A stretch of 64,000 nt of DNA from Chitinophaga niabensis (GTDB taxonomy: Bacteria > Bacteroidota > Bacteroidia > Chitinophagales > Chitinophagaceae), in assembly GCF_039545795.1 (NCBI RefSeq), contig NZ_CP154260.1, positions 5,461,001 to 5,525,000 on the forward strand, given 5' to 3'. Both the position numbers and the translations under genes were made by a program. This document shows positions 54,364 to 63,700 of the stretch, piece by piece; position 1 is the first letter of the stretch, and each line of letters starts with the position of its first letter. The notes beneath the pieces were generated by a model that was given only the letters and a program-made list of their open reading frames with translations, did no database searches and was not told where the DNA came from.

Positions 54364-55779
54364 TTATCTTGGTTTAAACCACTGATTCGCATTTTGTAAG
54401 GCCCCGCCTTTGAACACCTGCACTTCTATCACTCCCATTGAATCATCTTCATTGTTACGCGCAGTGCCGATGGATTGGCCAGTTCTTACTTTCTGGCCCA
54501 TTTTTACGGCGGGCGTTTGCAGTCCTACGTAATTGGTATAATACTGACCGTGCAGGATCATTACTACAAAGCCGGCGCCGGGAATGGAGAATACTTTTCT
54601 TACTTCGCCATCAAATACCGCTTTTACGGCACCTCCTTTCCGGGTGCCGAAGATCATGCCATCATTTTCTTCCGTGATCCGTTCCATATCCGCATTTTTC
54701 TGTTTGCCGAAATAGCCGATAATGAGACCGGACTCTACGGGCCAGGGGAGTTTCCCCCTGTTGGCGGCGAAGTTGTCTGATAGCGCGGCAGCTTCCGGAG
54801 AAGCTTCCAGCACATTCAATACACGGGATGGTTTATTTTCTGCTACTACCGGTTTTTCTGCAGGTGGCGGAGGTGGTGGCGTAGCTACTGTTGGATTATT
54901 ATTGGCAGCGTTATTTTTAGCGGCTTCATTGGCAGCTGCAATAGCACGTTTACGTTCATCTTCCCTGCGTTTCCTTTCTGCATCGGCAGCCCTTTTACGG
55001 GCCAGTTCTTCTGCTTCTGCTTTACGGCGGGCATCTTCAATTTCTTTCCGGATCACCAGGCGGATAGCGTCCTGTACTTTTTTCTGGGCTTTCTTCCTTT
55101 CATTAATATCCTGCAGCAATTCTTTTTCACGGCCTTTGAGTTTGGATACCACCTCATCCTTTTCTTTCCTGTCCTTTTCCAGGGTGAGCCGTTGCTCTTC
55201 TTCTGTTTTGAGGGTGGAGGAACGTTTTACGCGCTGATCTTCCAGGTTCTTCACTTTTGTTTTCAGTTGCTCCTGCGTTACCAGGATGTTATCTGCCTGG
55301 CGTCTGCGGAAATCGCGGTATTGTTTGAGGTATTGATATCTTTTAATGGCTTCGTTAAAGCTGTCTGCCGAGAAAACGAAGTTGAGCATGGCATAGGAGC
55401 TGCGGTTCTTGTAGGCGGCAACGATCAGCTGGGCGTATTGTTGTTTGAGGGTGTCCAGGTCTTTCTCCAGCGTTTTCACATCACGCAGTGCAGAGTTGAT
55501 ATCTCCGTTGATGAAGTTGATCTCTTCATTGATATTACGGATCATACGGGTACGCACATCTATCTTATTACGTAATGCACGTAATTGCGCCAAACTTTCC
55601 TTGCTGGTCTTTTTGGTTTCGCTCAGCAATTTTTGGGCATCGTCCATCTCTTTCTGCAACTCCCTTTTCCGCCGCTCCAGTTCTTCCCGCGTAGGTTGGT
55701 TGCTTTGCGCTTTCAGCACAGCCGGCATGAGGGCCAAAGCCAACAATAAAACAGGGATAAACTTTTTCAATTGCACCAT
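54364..55779 (-). CDS. EnvC-like murein hydrolase activator (M23/LytM-like, degenerate)
   Basis: This 471-residue protein has a signal peptide (ending VLKAQ), a long coiled-coil region (about 28-275; many Arg/Lys/Glu heptads), a Pro-rich linker (TPPPPPPAEKP) and a LytM-like domain (about 345-471). The LytM zinc ligands are missing: the usual HxxxD is FGTRKG, and the last HxH is VIEVQV. This is like EnvC, which activates amidases rather than cutting peptidoglycan itself. It is the last gene of the porU-envelope run on this strand, 44 nt after the DUF4292 gene. Confidence 0.9.
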   Translation of the reverse strand: MVQLKKFIPVLLLALALMPAVLKAQSNQPTREELERRKRELQKEMDDAQKLLSETKKTSKESLAQLRALRNKIDVRTRMIRNINEEINFINGDINSALRDVKTLEKDLDTLKQQYAQLIVAAYKNRSSYAMLNFVFSADSFNEAIKRYQYLKQYRDFRRRQADNILVTQEQLKTKVKNLEDQRVKRSSTLKTEEEQRLTLEKDRKEKDEVVSKLKGREKELLQDINERKKAQKKVQDAIRLVIRKEIEDARRKAEAEELARKRAADAERKRREDERKRAIAAANEAAKNNAANNNPTVATPPPPPPAEKPVVAENKPSRVLNVLEASPEAAALSDNFAANRGKLPWPVESGLIIGYFGKQKNADMERITEENDGMIFGTRKGGAVKAVFDGEVRKVFSIPGAGFVVMILHGQYYTNYVGLQTPAVKMGQKVRTGQSIGTARNNEDDSMGVIEVQVFKGGALQNANQWFKPR

Positions 55780-55823
55780 TTTGATGATTAGTGATTATAA
55801 CGATAAATATACTACGAAATTGT

Positions 55824-56639
55824 TTACTGCCGGGTATATCGGGGTGAGATAGGGAAAGGAAAACTTTCCTGCTGATCAAACACCATCTTCTTAAAGTCCA
55901 GCGCTACCTTCACCACATTCTTATCTTCCACATAGATCTTACGCTGGAAGGCTATCTTCCGGCCATCCACTACTTTATAATCACCATAAGTGAGTTCGCC
56001 TGTACGGCCTGCATCCGGTTCGGTGATCTTACATTGCTGCAGGATGTAGTCGTCTGCAAAAATGTTGAAGAGACTGGTGAGGCCGGGTTGCGAGGAGGCA
56101 AATGATATCACAGATTGTGTAGTAACAATGTTGGAAATGGAATCAGAGAGAAAAACGGCATTGCCGATGATCAGGTCCTGCAGGGTGGAGAAATCCATTT
56201 TAAGTTTGAGGAGTTCCTGGCCTTCGGCGGCACTGCGTAAAGTAACGGTGCCTTCCAGTTTGTTGACGATCTTGATGCTGTCTTTCGTAATGAGGATGCG
56301 GGCGCCTTCTACATTGAGCGGACCGGCCACGCGGACCCAGATCACACTGTCGTACTGCATACGGATGTTCACACCCAGGTTATTCATTTTCTTGCCTTTG
56401 TCATCTTCATAGTCCATTTTCAGTTCGGCTGAAAATGATCTGTATTGGATGCGGTTGGCTTTAATCTTGTCCAGGATCGTTTTTGCCAGTGCCAGTTCTT
56501 TTTCCTTAGTGAGGGAATCAGTACTTCTGGCCGTTGTGTCTGACGGGAAAGTGGCGCGCGTTATTTTGGTAGATCGGCAGGAGAACAATGCCAGGCTGAC
56601 CAAACATGCAACAATCTGTAGTACTGCTTTCTGCTTCAT
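55824..56639 (-). CDS. DUF4292-domain lipoprotein
   Basis: This 271-residue protein has a lipobox signal (LALFSCRST, Cys21). The following domain matches the DUF4292 type with KIKANRIQYRSFSAELKMDYEDDKGKKMNNLGVNIRMQYDSVIWVRVAGPLNVEGARILITKDSIKIVN, given here only by its features: a LolA-like beta-rich sheet. It lies between the TPR lipoprotein (23 nt upstream) and the EnvC-like gene. It may take part in outer-membrane lipid or protein handling; evidence for that is only positional. Confidence 0.88.
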   Translation of the reverse strand: MKQKAVLQIVACLVSLALFSCRSTKITRATFPSDTTARSTDSLTKEKELALAKTILDKIKANRIQYRSFSAELKMDYEDDKGKKMNNLGVNIRMQYDSVIWVRVAGPLNVEGARILITKDSIKIVNKLEGTVTLRSAAEGQELLKLKMDFSTLQDLIIGNAVFLSDSISNIVTTQSVISFASSQPGLTSLFNIFADDYILQQCKITEPDAGRTGELTYGDYKVVDGRKIAFQRKIYVEDKNVVKVALDFKKMVFDQQESFPFPISPRYTRQ

Positions 56640-56662
56640 TTACGTGTATAATTTTTTCGATC

Positions 56663-58417
56663 TCAACGATCAACACTCTTGATGTAACGCTTTTCTGCAA
56701 TTTTCCTGGCGAGGCCGATTGAATTAGCACCTTTTGCTTTGGCCAGCTGCCAGTATTGTACGGCTTTATCTTTTTCGTTCAGGTTGAAAAGGATATCTCC
56801 ATAATGCTCCAATACATCCGGATCCTGCTGTGCGTCCGGATTTTGCAGGGCTTTCTCGATCCATTCTTTTGCCAGCTGGTATTTACCGAGCCTGAATAAG
56901 ATCCAGGCATAGGTGTCCATGTAAGTAGGACTATCCGGCTTCAGTTCCAGGGAACGGCGGCTGAGCTGTTCTGCTTTATCCAGCTTTTCTCCGCGAATAG
57001 AGAGGTAAAAGCTGTAGTTATTCATAACGATATGGTCTCTGGGCCGCATGGTGAGTACAACATCATAACTACTGTCGCTGCGCGTATGCAGGCCCATAGC
57101 ATGATAAGCATCTCCCAGCAGGGCATATACATCTGCCACAAACCGCTTCTCTCCGCCAATAGTCAGTGCGGTATTGAGGGAGGTGATAGAAGCATCGTAA
57201 CGTTGTTTGAAATAGTTGGCCAGGCCGTTAAAGTAATATCCCATGAATTCTTTCGGGAACTGTTCTATAACGTGGCGGCTTACACGCAGCAATGAATCAG
57301 AGCGGTCCTGGCGGGAATATAACCACATCAGCTGGTACCATACGCTGAATCGGGTAGAGTCCAGCTGGATGGATCTGTTATAGTTCACCAATGCACTATC
57401 CGGCTGGTCTGCCTGGGAGAACATATCTGCCCTGAGGGCATATGCTTTGGGATCATTGGGATGTGATTCCACAATGAGGCGTGTGAGCAGTATACCTTCT
57501 TCTCTTTTGGTGGTATCTGTTTCCAGCATTTGCAGGTAAGGATATACGAAGGATACTTTTTCGTCTATACTATAATCCGGATTGCTGAATGCTTTGATAA
57601 GATGCGCGCGGTATTTTGGTTCATTACCGTTCTTCTTCTCATAATTAGCCATGGCAATCAATGCGCGGGGATGATAGGGATCCTGTTTGAGGATGGTATC
57701 ATACACGGCTTTGGCTTCGGGGATGCGTTCGCTGGCTTCGTAAGTATCTGCGAGCATTACCCAATAACGTAGTTCGGCGGGTTGCTGATGAATAAGTTTG
57801 CGGATCTCATTGGTGGCATTATCTACCATATCCAGCCTTAGGAAAATGCGTTGTTTCTGATAGGCGAGTTCTTCCACTACACCTACTCTGCTTTCCAGGC
57901 TATCGAACACCTGCAATGCTTCCGAGTAACGTTTGGCTTTGGAAAGGGACATGCCTTTGTTGTAAAGCAGATCATCGTCCAGCGGGCTTTGGCGTACCAG
58001 GCGGTCGTAGATATATGCAGCACTGTCGAACATCTCATTCATGGTGAATGCATCTGCGAGGGACATCTGGAACCATTTATTGGTAGTGTCCATGGCTGCG
58101 GCACGGCGTGCAAAACCTAATGCATAGGAGGGATTGCGTACTTCCGTAAAGAGGCGGCTGAGCTCATAATATACGGTGGCGTTGTTGCGGTTGTAGCGGA
58201 TGTAGTCGGAATACTGCGTAATGGCTGTTTTATAATCGCCGAGCATTTTAGAGCGTTGTGCGGCAAAGAACAGACTGTCTGCCCGTTGCGCCAGTACTTC
58301 CTGTTGCAGTTGTTGTTGCACAGCACTATTCACTGTGATCGTCACTTTTTTCTGACTTCCACATGCTGCGGCTAAAAGGCCGGCTGCAACTGTTATAGCG
58401 ATTACACCTATGCGCAT
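56663..58417 (-). CDS. TPR-repeat lipoprotein
   Basis: This 584-residue protein has a lipobox signal (LLAAACGSQ, Cys20) and many TPR-like helical pairs across its length. Examples are YYELSRLFTEVRNPSYALGFARRAAAMD and VYALLGDAYHAMGLHTRSDSSYDVVL. Trp/Leu/Gly at TPR positions are visible. It is 2 nt after dut and 23 nt before the DUF4292 gene, so it is within the envelope operon. It probably is an outer-membrane-anchored scaffold; partner unknown. Confidence 0.92.
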   Translation of the reverse strand: MRIGVIAITVAAGLLAAACGSQKKVTITVNSAVQQQLQQEVLAQRADSLFFAAQRSKMLGDYKTAITQYSDYIRYNRNNATVYYELSRLFTEVRNPSYALGFARRAAAMDTTNKWFQMSLADAFTMNEMFDSAAYIYDRLVRQSPLDDDLLYNKGMSLSKAKRYSEALQVFDSLESRVGVVEELAYQKQRIFLRLDMVDNATNEIRKLIHQQPAELRYWVMLADTYEASERIPEAKAVYDTILKQDPYHPRALIAMANYEKKNGNEPKYRAHLIKAFSNPDYSIDEKVSFVYPYLQMLETDTTKREEGILLTRLIVESHPNDPKAYALRADMFSQADQPDSALVNYNRSIQLDSTRFSVWYQLMWLYSRQDRSDSLLRVSRHVIEQFPKEFMGYYFNGLANYFKQRYDASITSLNTALTIGGEKRFVADVYALLGDAYHAMGLHTRSDSSYDVVLTMRPRDHIVMNNYSFYLSIRGEKLDKAEQLSRRSLELKPDSPTYMDTYAWILFRLGKYQLAKEWIEKALQNPDAQQDPDVLEHYGDILFNLNEKDKAVQYWQLAKAKGANSIGLARKIAEKRYIKSVDR

Positions 58418-58419
58418 TA

Positions 58420-58863
58420 TCAGGATTTACCGGTGTGGCCGAAACCACCCGTTCCTCTCTCAGTATCGGTTAATTCTTTCACTTCTTCCAGCTTAGCCTG
58501 CAAAAAGGGTGCTACTACCATTTGTGCGATACGGTCTCCATGCTGGATGGTCTGTGGTTCATTGGAGAGATTGATCATAATGATCTTGATCTCTCCTCTA
58601 TAGTCTGCATCAATCGTGCCGGGAGTGTTCAGCAGTGTGAGGCCTTGTTTGATGGCGAGGCCGCTGCGTGGACGGATCTGTGCTTCATATCCTGAAGGCA
58701 GCTCCATGTACAGGCCGGTGGGAACAAGTGTACGTTCCAGCGGCTGCATGGTGATGGGGGCTTCCAGGTTTGCGCGCAGGTCCATTCCTGCTGCATCAGC
58801 CGTAGCATATGCAGGAAGCGGATTCTCCGAACGATTGATGATCTTTACTTGAATACTATGCAT
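58420..58863 (-). CDS. dut: dUTP diphosphatase
   Basis: The protein has 147 residues from the ATG at 58863 ([31 protein letters not shown]). The frame stays open further upstream but that would run into the ispF gene. It has all five dUTPase motifs: [37 protein letters not shown] and [10 protein letters not shown]. It cleaves dUTP to dUMP and keeps uracil out of DNA. It is 17 nt after ispF and 2 nt before the TPR gene. Confidence 0.97.
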   Translation of the reverse strand: MHSIQVKIINRSENPLPAYATADAAGMDLRANLEAPITMQPLERTLVPTGLYMELPSGYEAQIRPRSGLAIKQGLTLLNTPGTIDADYRGEIKIIMINLSNEPQTIQHGDRIAQMVVAPFLQAKLEEVKELTDTERGTGGFGHTGKS

Positions 58864-58880
58864 TTGAACAAAGTTAACGG

Positions 58881-59363
58881 TTATTGTTTTTCCAGCAGTA
58901 CGGTTGCATAAGCCACCACACCTTCTTCCCTTCCTACGAATCCTAATTTCTCCGTGGTAGTAGCTTTGATGGATATTTCTTCTGTGGTAACGCCCAACAG
59001 CTGTGCGATCACTTCCTGCATTTGCGGAACGTAGGGTTTGATCTTGGGAGCCTGTAAACATAATGAAGCATCTACATTCACCACAAAATATCCTTTTTCT
59101 GCGATCAGTTCGCGGCAGCGGCTCAGCAGTATTTTACTGTCTATGTTCTTATAAGCCTGATCCGTATCGGGAAAATGTACGCCGATATCTCCAAGGCTGG
59201 CTGCACCCAGCAGGGCATCGCAGATAGCATGTAATAAAACATCGGCATCGCTGTGGCCCAGCGCTCCTTTATGGTGCGGCACTAAGATGCCTCCCAGCCA
59301 GAAATCACGGTCCGGTACCAATTGGTGAAAATCCACCCCTAATCCAATCCTTAATTTGGTCAT
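58881..59363 (-). CDS. ispF: 2-C-methyl-D-erythritol 2,4-cyclodiphosphate synthase
   Basis: This 160-residue protein has the IspF start [10 protein letters not shown] (metal-binding Asp/His), [45 protein letters not shown], and the C-terminal [20 protein letters not shown]. It makes MEcPP in the non-mevalonate isoprenoid pathway. It is in a run with dut, 17 nt downstream. A terminator behind porV separates it from that gene, so it may have its own promoter. Confidence 0.97.
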   Translation of the reverse strand: MTKLRIGLGVDFHQLVPDRDFWLGGILVPHHKGALGHSDADVLLHAICDALLGAASLGDIGVHFPDTDQAYKNIDSKILLSRCRELIAEKGYFVVNVDASLCLQAPKIKPYVPQMQEVIAQLLGVTTEEISIKATTTEKLGFVGREEGVVAYATVLLEKQ

Positions 59364-59406
59364 AATGTTAATTTATGCTCCCTTCTCAGCGGGAACAGGC
59401 TAAAAT

Positions 59407-59438
59407 AATAAATCCTCCTTAGCAACGGAGGATTTATT
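59407..59438 (-). terminator. porV terminator
   Basis: AATAAATCCTCC / GGAGGATTTATT, a perfect 12-bp stem with an 8-nt loop and TATTTTA tail on the minus strand, 35 nt after the porV stop. Confidence 0.75.
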
Positions 59439-59472
59439 AAGATCTATATTCTGTTATGGCAAAGATACTGAT

Positions 59473-60639
59473 CTAATTCGCATCATCCCGATCATCGCGC
59501 GACAGGTCGAACGTGAGGGTGAAGCGAAGGGTGTTAGACAGCGGATTTCTCTGTATGCCGGTACCAGAGGGTACGAGGTAGGAGAAATTAAGCCCGAAAA
59601 TATCATATTTCACACCGAGGCCGGCCGTAAAGTATTTGCGGTTGCCTTTGGTTTTATGTTCATTGTAGTATCCTGCTCTTACGGCAAACTGGTTGTTATA
59701 CCAGTATTCCGCACCCAGGGAATACATCAGCTCATGCAGTTCTTCTTTAAAACCGCCGGGGGCATCGCCAAAAGAGGAGAACATTCCTTCCAGTACTCCT
59801 TTGTTAGGATAGGTACTGTCTGTTTTTGGACTGGGCACCATGAGTTTGTTGATATCCAATGCCAGGCTGATCTTGTTGTATTCATCCAATCCCCAGGTAT
59901 AAGAAGTACCGAGGCCCAGGTTAGTGGGGAGGAAATCTTTCTGTGCAGATTGTGTGTAGGAGATCTTGGTACCGATATTAGTGAGGGCAAAACCAAAATT
60001 GAAAGTATTCTTAAGACCATCGTCTTTCTCAAAATCCTTAGTGTAGAATCCTGAAAGGTCAGCAGCTACTGCACGTCCCGGACGGATGGGCTGGTTTTCA
60101 GGCGTAAGGCCGGAAGCCAGGCTGGAATGGATATAGCGGAGTGCTACAGCCAAAGAGAAATGATTGCTTAAACGGCGGGCATACCCTGCGTCTATTGCAA
60201 ATTCCCTTGGACGGAAATTTCCCTGGTTGGTACCGGCCAGGTCTCTGAATTCAATATCACCAAGAGAGAAATAACGTAAGGAACCTCCAATGGAAGAGAA
60301 TTCGTCTACCTGGGTGTAACCACTCAGATGGGCGAGGAAAACATCACTAACCAGCTCTTTCAGCCAGGGGGTATATGTAACGGCCACAGCGGCCTTTTTA
60401 GGAGCGAAGGGAAGTTTGGAAAGATTCCAGTATACTGAATTGGCGTCTGGTGAGAGGGCAATCCCCACATCACCCATTGCACCACTTCTTGCATCGGGGG
60501 AAATGCGTAAAAAAGGAACGGCCGTATTGATGGCATTTACTCTCCCATCCCTGTCGTCAGTATTGATCTGAGCGGAGGCGCTCTGAACAAGGAATAGGGA
60601 AGAAATGCAAACCACAGCAGTTGTTATCCTAGAAAACAT
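59473..60639 (-). CDS. porV: Type IX secretion outer-membrane protein PorV
   Basis: This 388-residue protein has a signal peptide (ending SASAQ), then the PorV motif AINTAVPFLRISPDARSGAMGDVGIALSPDANSVYWNLSKL and an outer-membrane FadL-like barrel ending in LTFDLSRDDRDDAN. PorV forms part of the type IX attachment complex and delivers cargo to PorU. It lies immediately downstream of porU on the same strand, the usual arrangement. A TAnnTTTG element lies before its start. Confidence 0.95.
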   Translation of the reverse strand: MFSRITTAVVCISSLFLVQSASAQINTDDRDGRVNAINTAVPFLRISPDARSGAMGDVGIALSPDANSVYWNLSKLPFAPKKAAVAVTYTPWLKELVSDVFLAHLSGYTQVDEFSSIGGSLRYFSLGDIEFRDLAGTNQGNFRPREFAIDAGYARRLSNHFSLAVALRYIHSSLASGLTPENQPIRPGRAVAADLSGFYTKDFEKDDGLKNTFNFGFALTNIGTKISYTQSAQKDFLPTNLGLGTSYTWGLDEYNKISLALDINKLMVPSPKTDSTYPNKGVLEGMFSSFGDAPGGFKEELHELMYSLGAEYWYNNQFAVRAGYYNEHKTKGNRKYFTAGLGVKYDIFGLNFSYLVPSGTGIQRNPLSNTLRFTLTFDLSRDDRDDAN

Positions 60640-60729
60640 GCAATACTTAGTTTAGTTAGCTAAATGTAAAAATAATGTCTAATTTATAATATTCAAGTAA
60701 AGGGAGCGCAACGCATTATATCTACACAT

Positions 60730-60737
60730 CAAATATA
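60730..60737 (-). promoter_or_regulatory. Candidate -7 element for porV
   Basis: TATATTTG on the minus strand fits TAnnTTTG; leader about 80-85 nt. No TTG at 19 bp; porV may also be read through from porU, which ends 20 nt upstream. Confidence 0.4.
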
Positions 60738-60757
60738 CTGTTTTAATAATGTGTAAA

Positions 60758-63700
60758 TTATAACAATATTAGCTTTCCACCAAACACTTTTTCATTACCC
60801 GATCTGTTCTTCACTGCGATTTGATAAAAGTAGATGCCAGGGGTTACTTTTACTCCAGAATCCGTGGTTCCGTTCCATGGAACGCCATCATAACGGGCAG
60901 TTTGTCCATTTATTGTGCTCCTGATTGTGCGTACGATTTGGCCAGTGGCAGCAAATATACGGATAACCACATCAAGATCAGCCTCTTGTTGATTATGGGA
61001 AAACACAAACCGGGTCTGCTGGCGGAAAGGATTGGGGTAATTACTTACATTTTCCACTGCCAACGTGGCTTTGGGCACAACCGTAAAATGGATGTTAATG
61101 GTAGAAGAATTATTATATGTATCCCAGGCACGGATGGTGAGGGTATGTTTTCCGGGAGATAGTCCTGCCAGCGGAAAACGCACTTTCCCTTCCCTGAAAT
61201 CTCCCGGGATGGCTTCATAAAAGTCGTTCATCACGTAATAACGGGTGCTGTCGTCTAAAATGGCAATGATATCATGGCCGATGCCATTCCCTGTGGCATT
61301 GATACCGTTTTCATCCTGTAAATGCAGGAGTAGCAGAGGATTTTCGCTGGTGATACCTCCATCTCTGAAAGCTTCACTGTCCATCCAGGCTTTGATCACA
61401 GGGCCTTTATTATCTGGGGGTATTTCCGTGGCGGTACCGTTTACGGCTATACCACTGTAAAATCCGCTACCATCTTCGGTTTCGTTGGAGGTGTAATAGC
61501 TGATCTTTCCATCCCCGCCGGTTTGTGCAATATCTTTAGGTACAACGAAAGTGAAGCTGAACCTGCCATTGCTGACTTGCTGGGTGCCTTTATAGAGGAT
61601 CCGGTCCCGCTGCTCATATACTACAGCACGACTGGTAGGGTCGTTGCCCCTGGTACTTCTACCGGCGGGTTTATCAAAAACGGTGATCACAATGCTGCCG
61701 TTATATCCTGTTCTGATAAGGCCTGCGGCATCTCTTACACTTCCTTTTATAGTATATCTCCCCAGTGCTTTGAGGGTATCTGTACTGCTAACGGGTTGTG
61801 CATTAATGGAATCCGTGTATACTTTCCATTTAGGGAAAGCGAGGCTGAGTGCAGGATCGCCCAGCAGCTGGAACTTCCTGTTATTAATGATATCGCCGAA
61901 GTTGGCGTAGGTTTCATTTTTGGCCAGCATAGCGCCTTCTCCCAGTGTGGGCATTTTATTACCAGCACCGGGTTGAAATGCCAGGCGGAAATAATTGGAG
62001 TTCATCACCAGGTTGGAGAATGCAAACACTGCGCGGGTGGTGGTCATCAGGGCAATGGCACCTCCTTCTTTCCTGTTCAATAATTGCTCTCCCAATGAAT
62101 TGAAATTGGGATTGTCGAAGGAGGCGAAATCGCAGGTGGCAGTGACCATCAGGGGCAGGCGGTTGGCATTGTTCCAGTTGTTGGGAGAAGATTCTTCGAG
62201 AATGGCTTCTTCCGCGAGGCGGGAAAAACTTCCGTGACCGGTGTAATTCCAAACGAGGGTGCCGTTGAACATTTTATTATTGACGGCTTCATTTGCAGCA
62301 GGGTAGCGGCTTCCGCCAGCATCAGCAACTTGCGGAAAGGCATCCAGGTAGATCTTGCTGATGTTGTATTGCGGTTGTTCCTGCGCAATGATATTGCTTA
62401 CTTTTTCTGCGTCTTCCAGGTGGAGGTTATCATCTTCATCATCTGCCACAAAGGTCATTTCATTACGCCATGCGCCGAAACCTTTGGGAGAATGATACCC
62501 TAAGATCTTATCCACTACATTGGCTGCTTCGGTGATATTCTTAACCGGCAATCGGCCGATCGCTACGTCCAGCAAGGGGTTTCCGGCAATATCGTCTGTA
62601 TTGTCAAGGAAACCGAAGTAATCGTCTGACATGTAGGAATTGATGCCGTGAAAGGAGGCCAGGCTTTGCCAGGTGGGTACGATATTGGTATTATTAGCCA
62701 TACGGTTCTTGTAATCAAAAGAGGCACGGCCAAAAAGCAACAGGTACTTTATACCATGACGGTCATACTGCATCTTCACGAAATCCCTGATGGCAGTGGG
62801 ATCTGCGATACCGGAACTGAATTCGTTATAGATCTCTTCCACATTCACCACCCTGGCCTGGTGATAAGCAGCTAAACGTACAGCTTCCGAACGCAAACTG
62901 CCGGCGGTAATGATCAGCATTTCTGTGGGGCCGCCGCCGTGGAGGTTTTGATTGGGTACCGGACCAACATAAACTGGTTTGGCGGTGGTGGAAAATGCGA
63001 TGTATTCTTTCAGTGTTGCAGCATCTCTTGTGAAACGTAAAGTGCTGCCATTCAAAGTAGTTGCGATGGAGATGGGTTTGATGGGATCTGTGATATCCCA
63101 TACCTGTGTTTGTGCGTTGGCCTGGCTGATCAGGAACTCTCCTATCCTTCCCAGGCTGCGGGAATCGCGGAAATGGAGCAGGCCTTCAGTTGGTAAGCTG
63201 AGTGCAGTTCTTCCAAAGATCTCTATATAATCCAACCAGCCTTTTGCACCGGCATTGCCAACGTATTTGATATTAAAATTAGCGGGGCCGTTGGCATTGA
63301 AGGTACCATCGGCAATAGTAGCATAGGTGTCGAAGATATTTCCTGAAACCGGGGTAACAGAAAGACTGCCGAGCTGCGCACTATTCATCGATATTTCAAA
63401 GCGGGAACCACTGGTAGTTCTGGCGGCGCCGCGAAAATGTACATTTATATCCGTTAAACCACTGGCGGGCAATGGAATAGTGAAATTCCTTTCCGGTGTA
63501 ACGTTGTTAAACTCTTCGCCCAGCCAGTTTTTTCCGCTGGAGAGCAGGTTCACCAGGTCTTTTTCATAAAAAGCCCGAAAATCAAAAGAATTAATTTGCA
63601 TATTTGGGACGGGGCTGGCATTATCTGTTGTCATGCGAAGCCCGCCAGGTGCGATGTTCAGGAAATAACAGGCAGAATCCGCGTACAGATTCTGTACATG

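Noticed and set aside
54722..55237. A 171-codon open frame antisense to the EnvC-like gene
   Set aside because: It consists of Ala/Ser runs produced by the Arg/Glu-rich coiled coil on the other strand.
58864..59061. A 66-codon N-terminal extension of dut
   Set aside because: It overlaps the ispF coding sequence and reads as random basic residues; the dUTPase start is at 58863.
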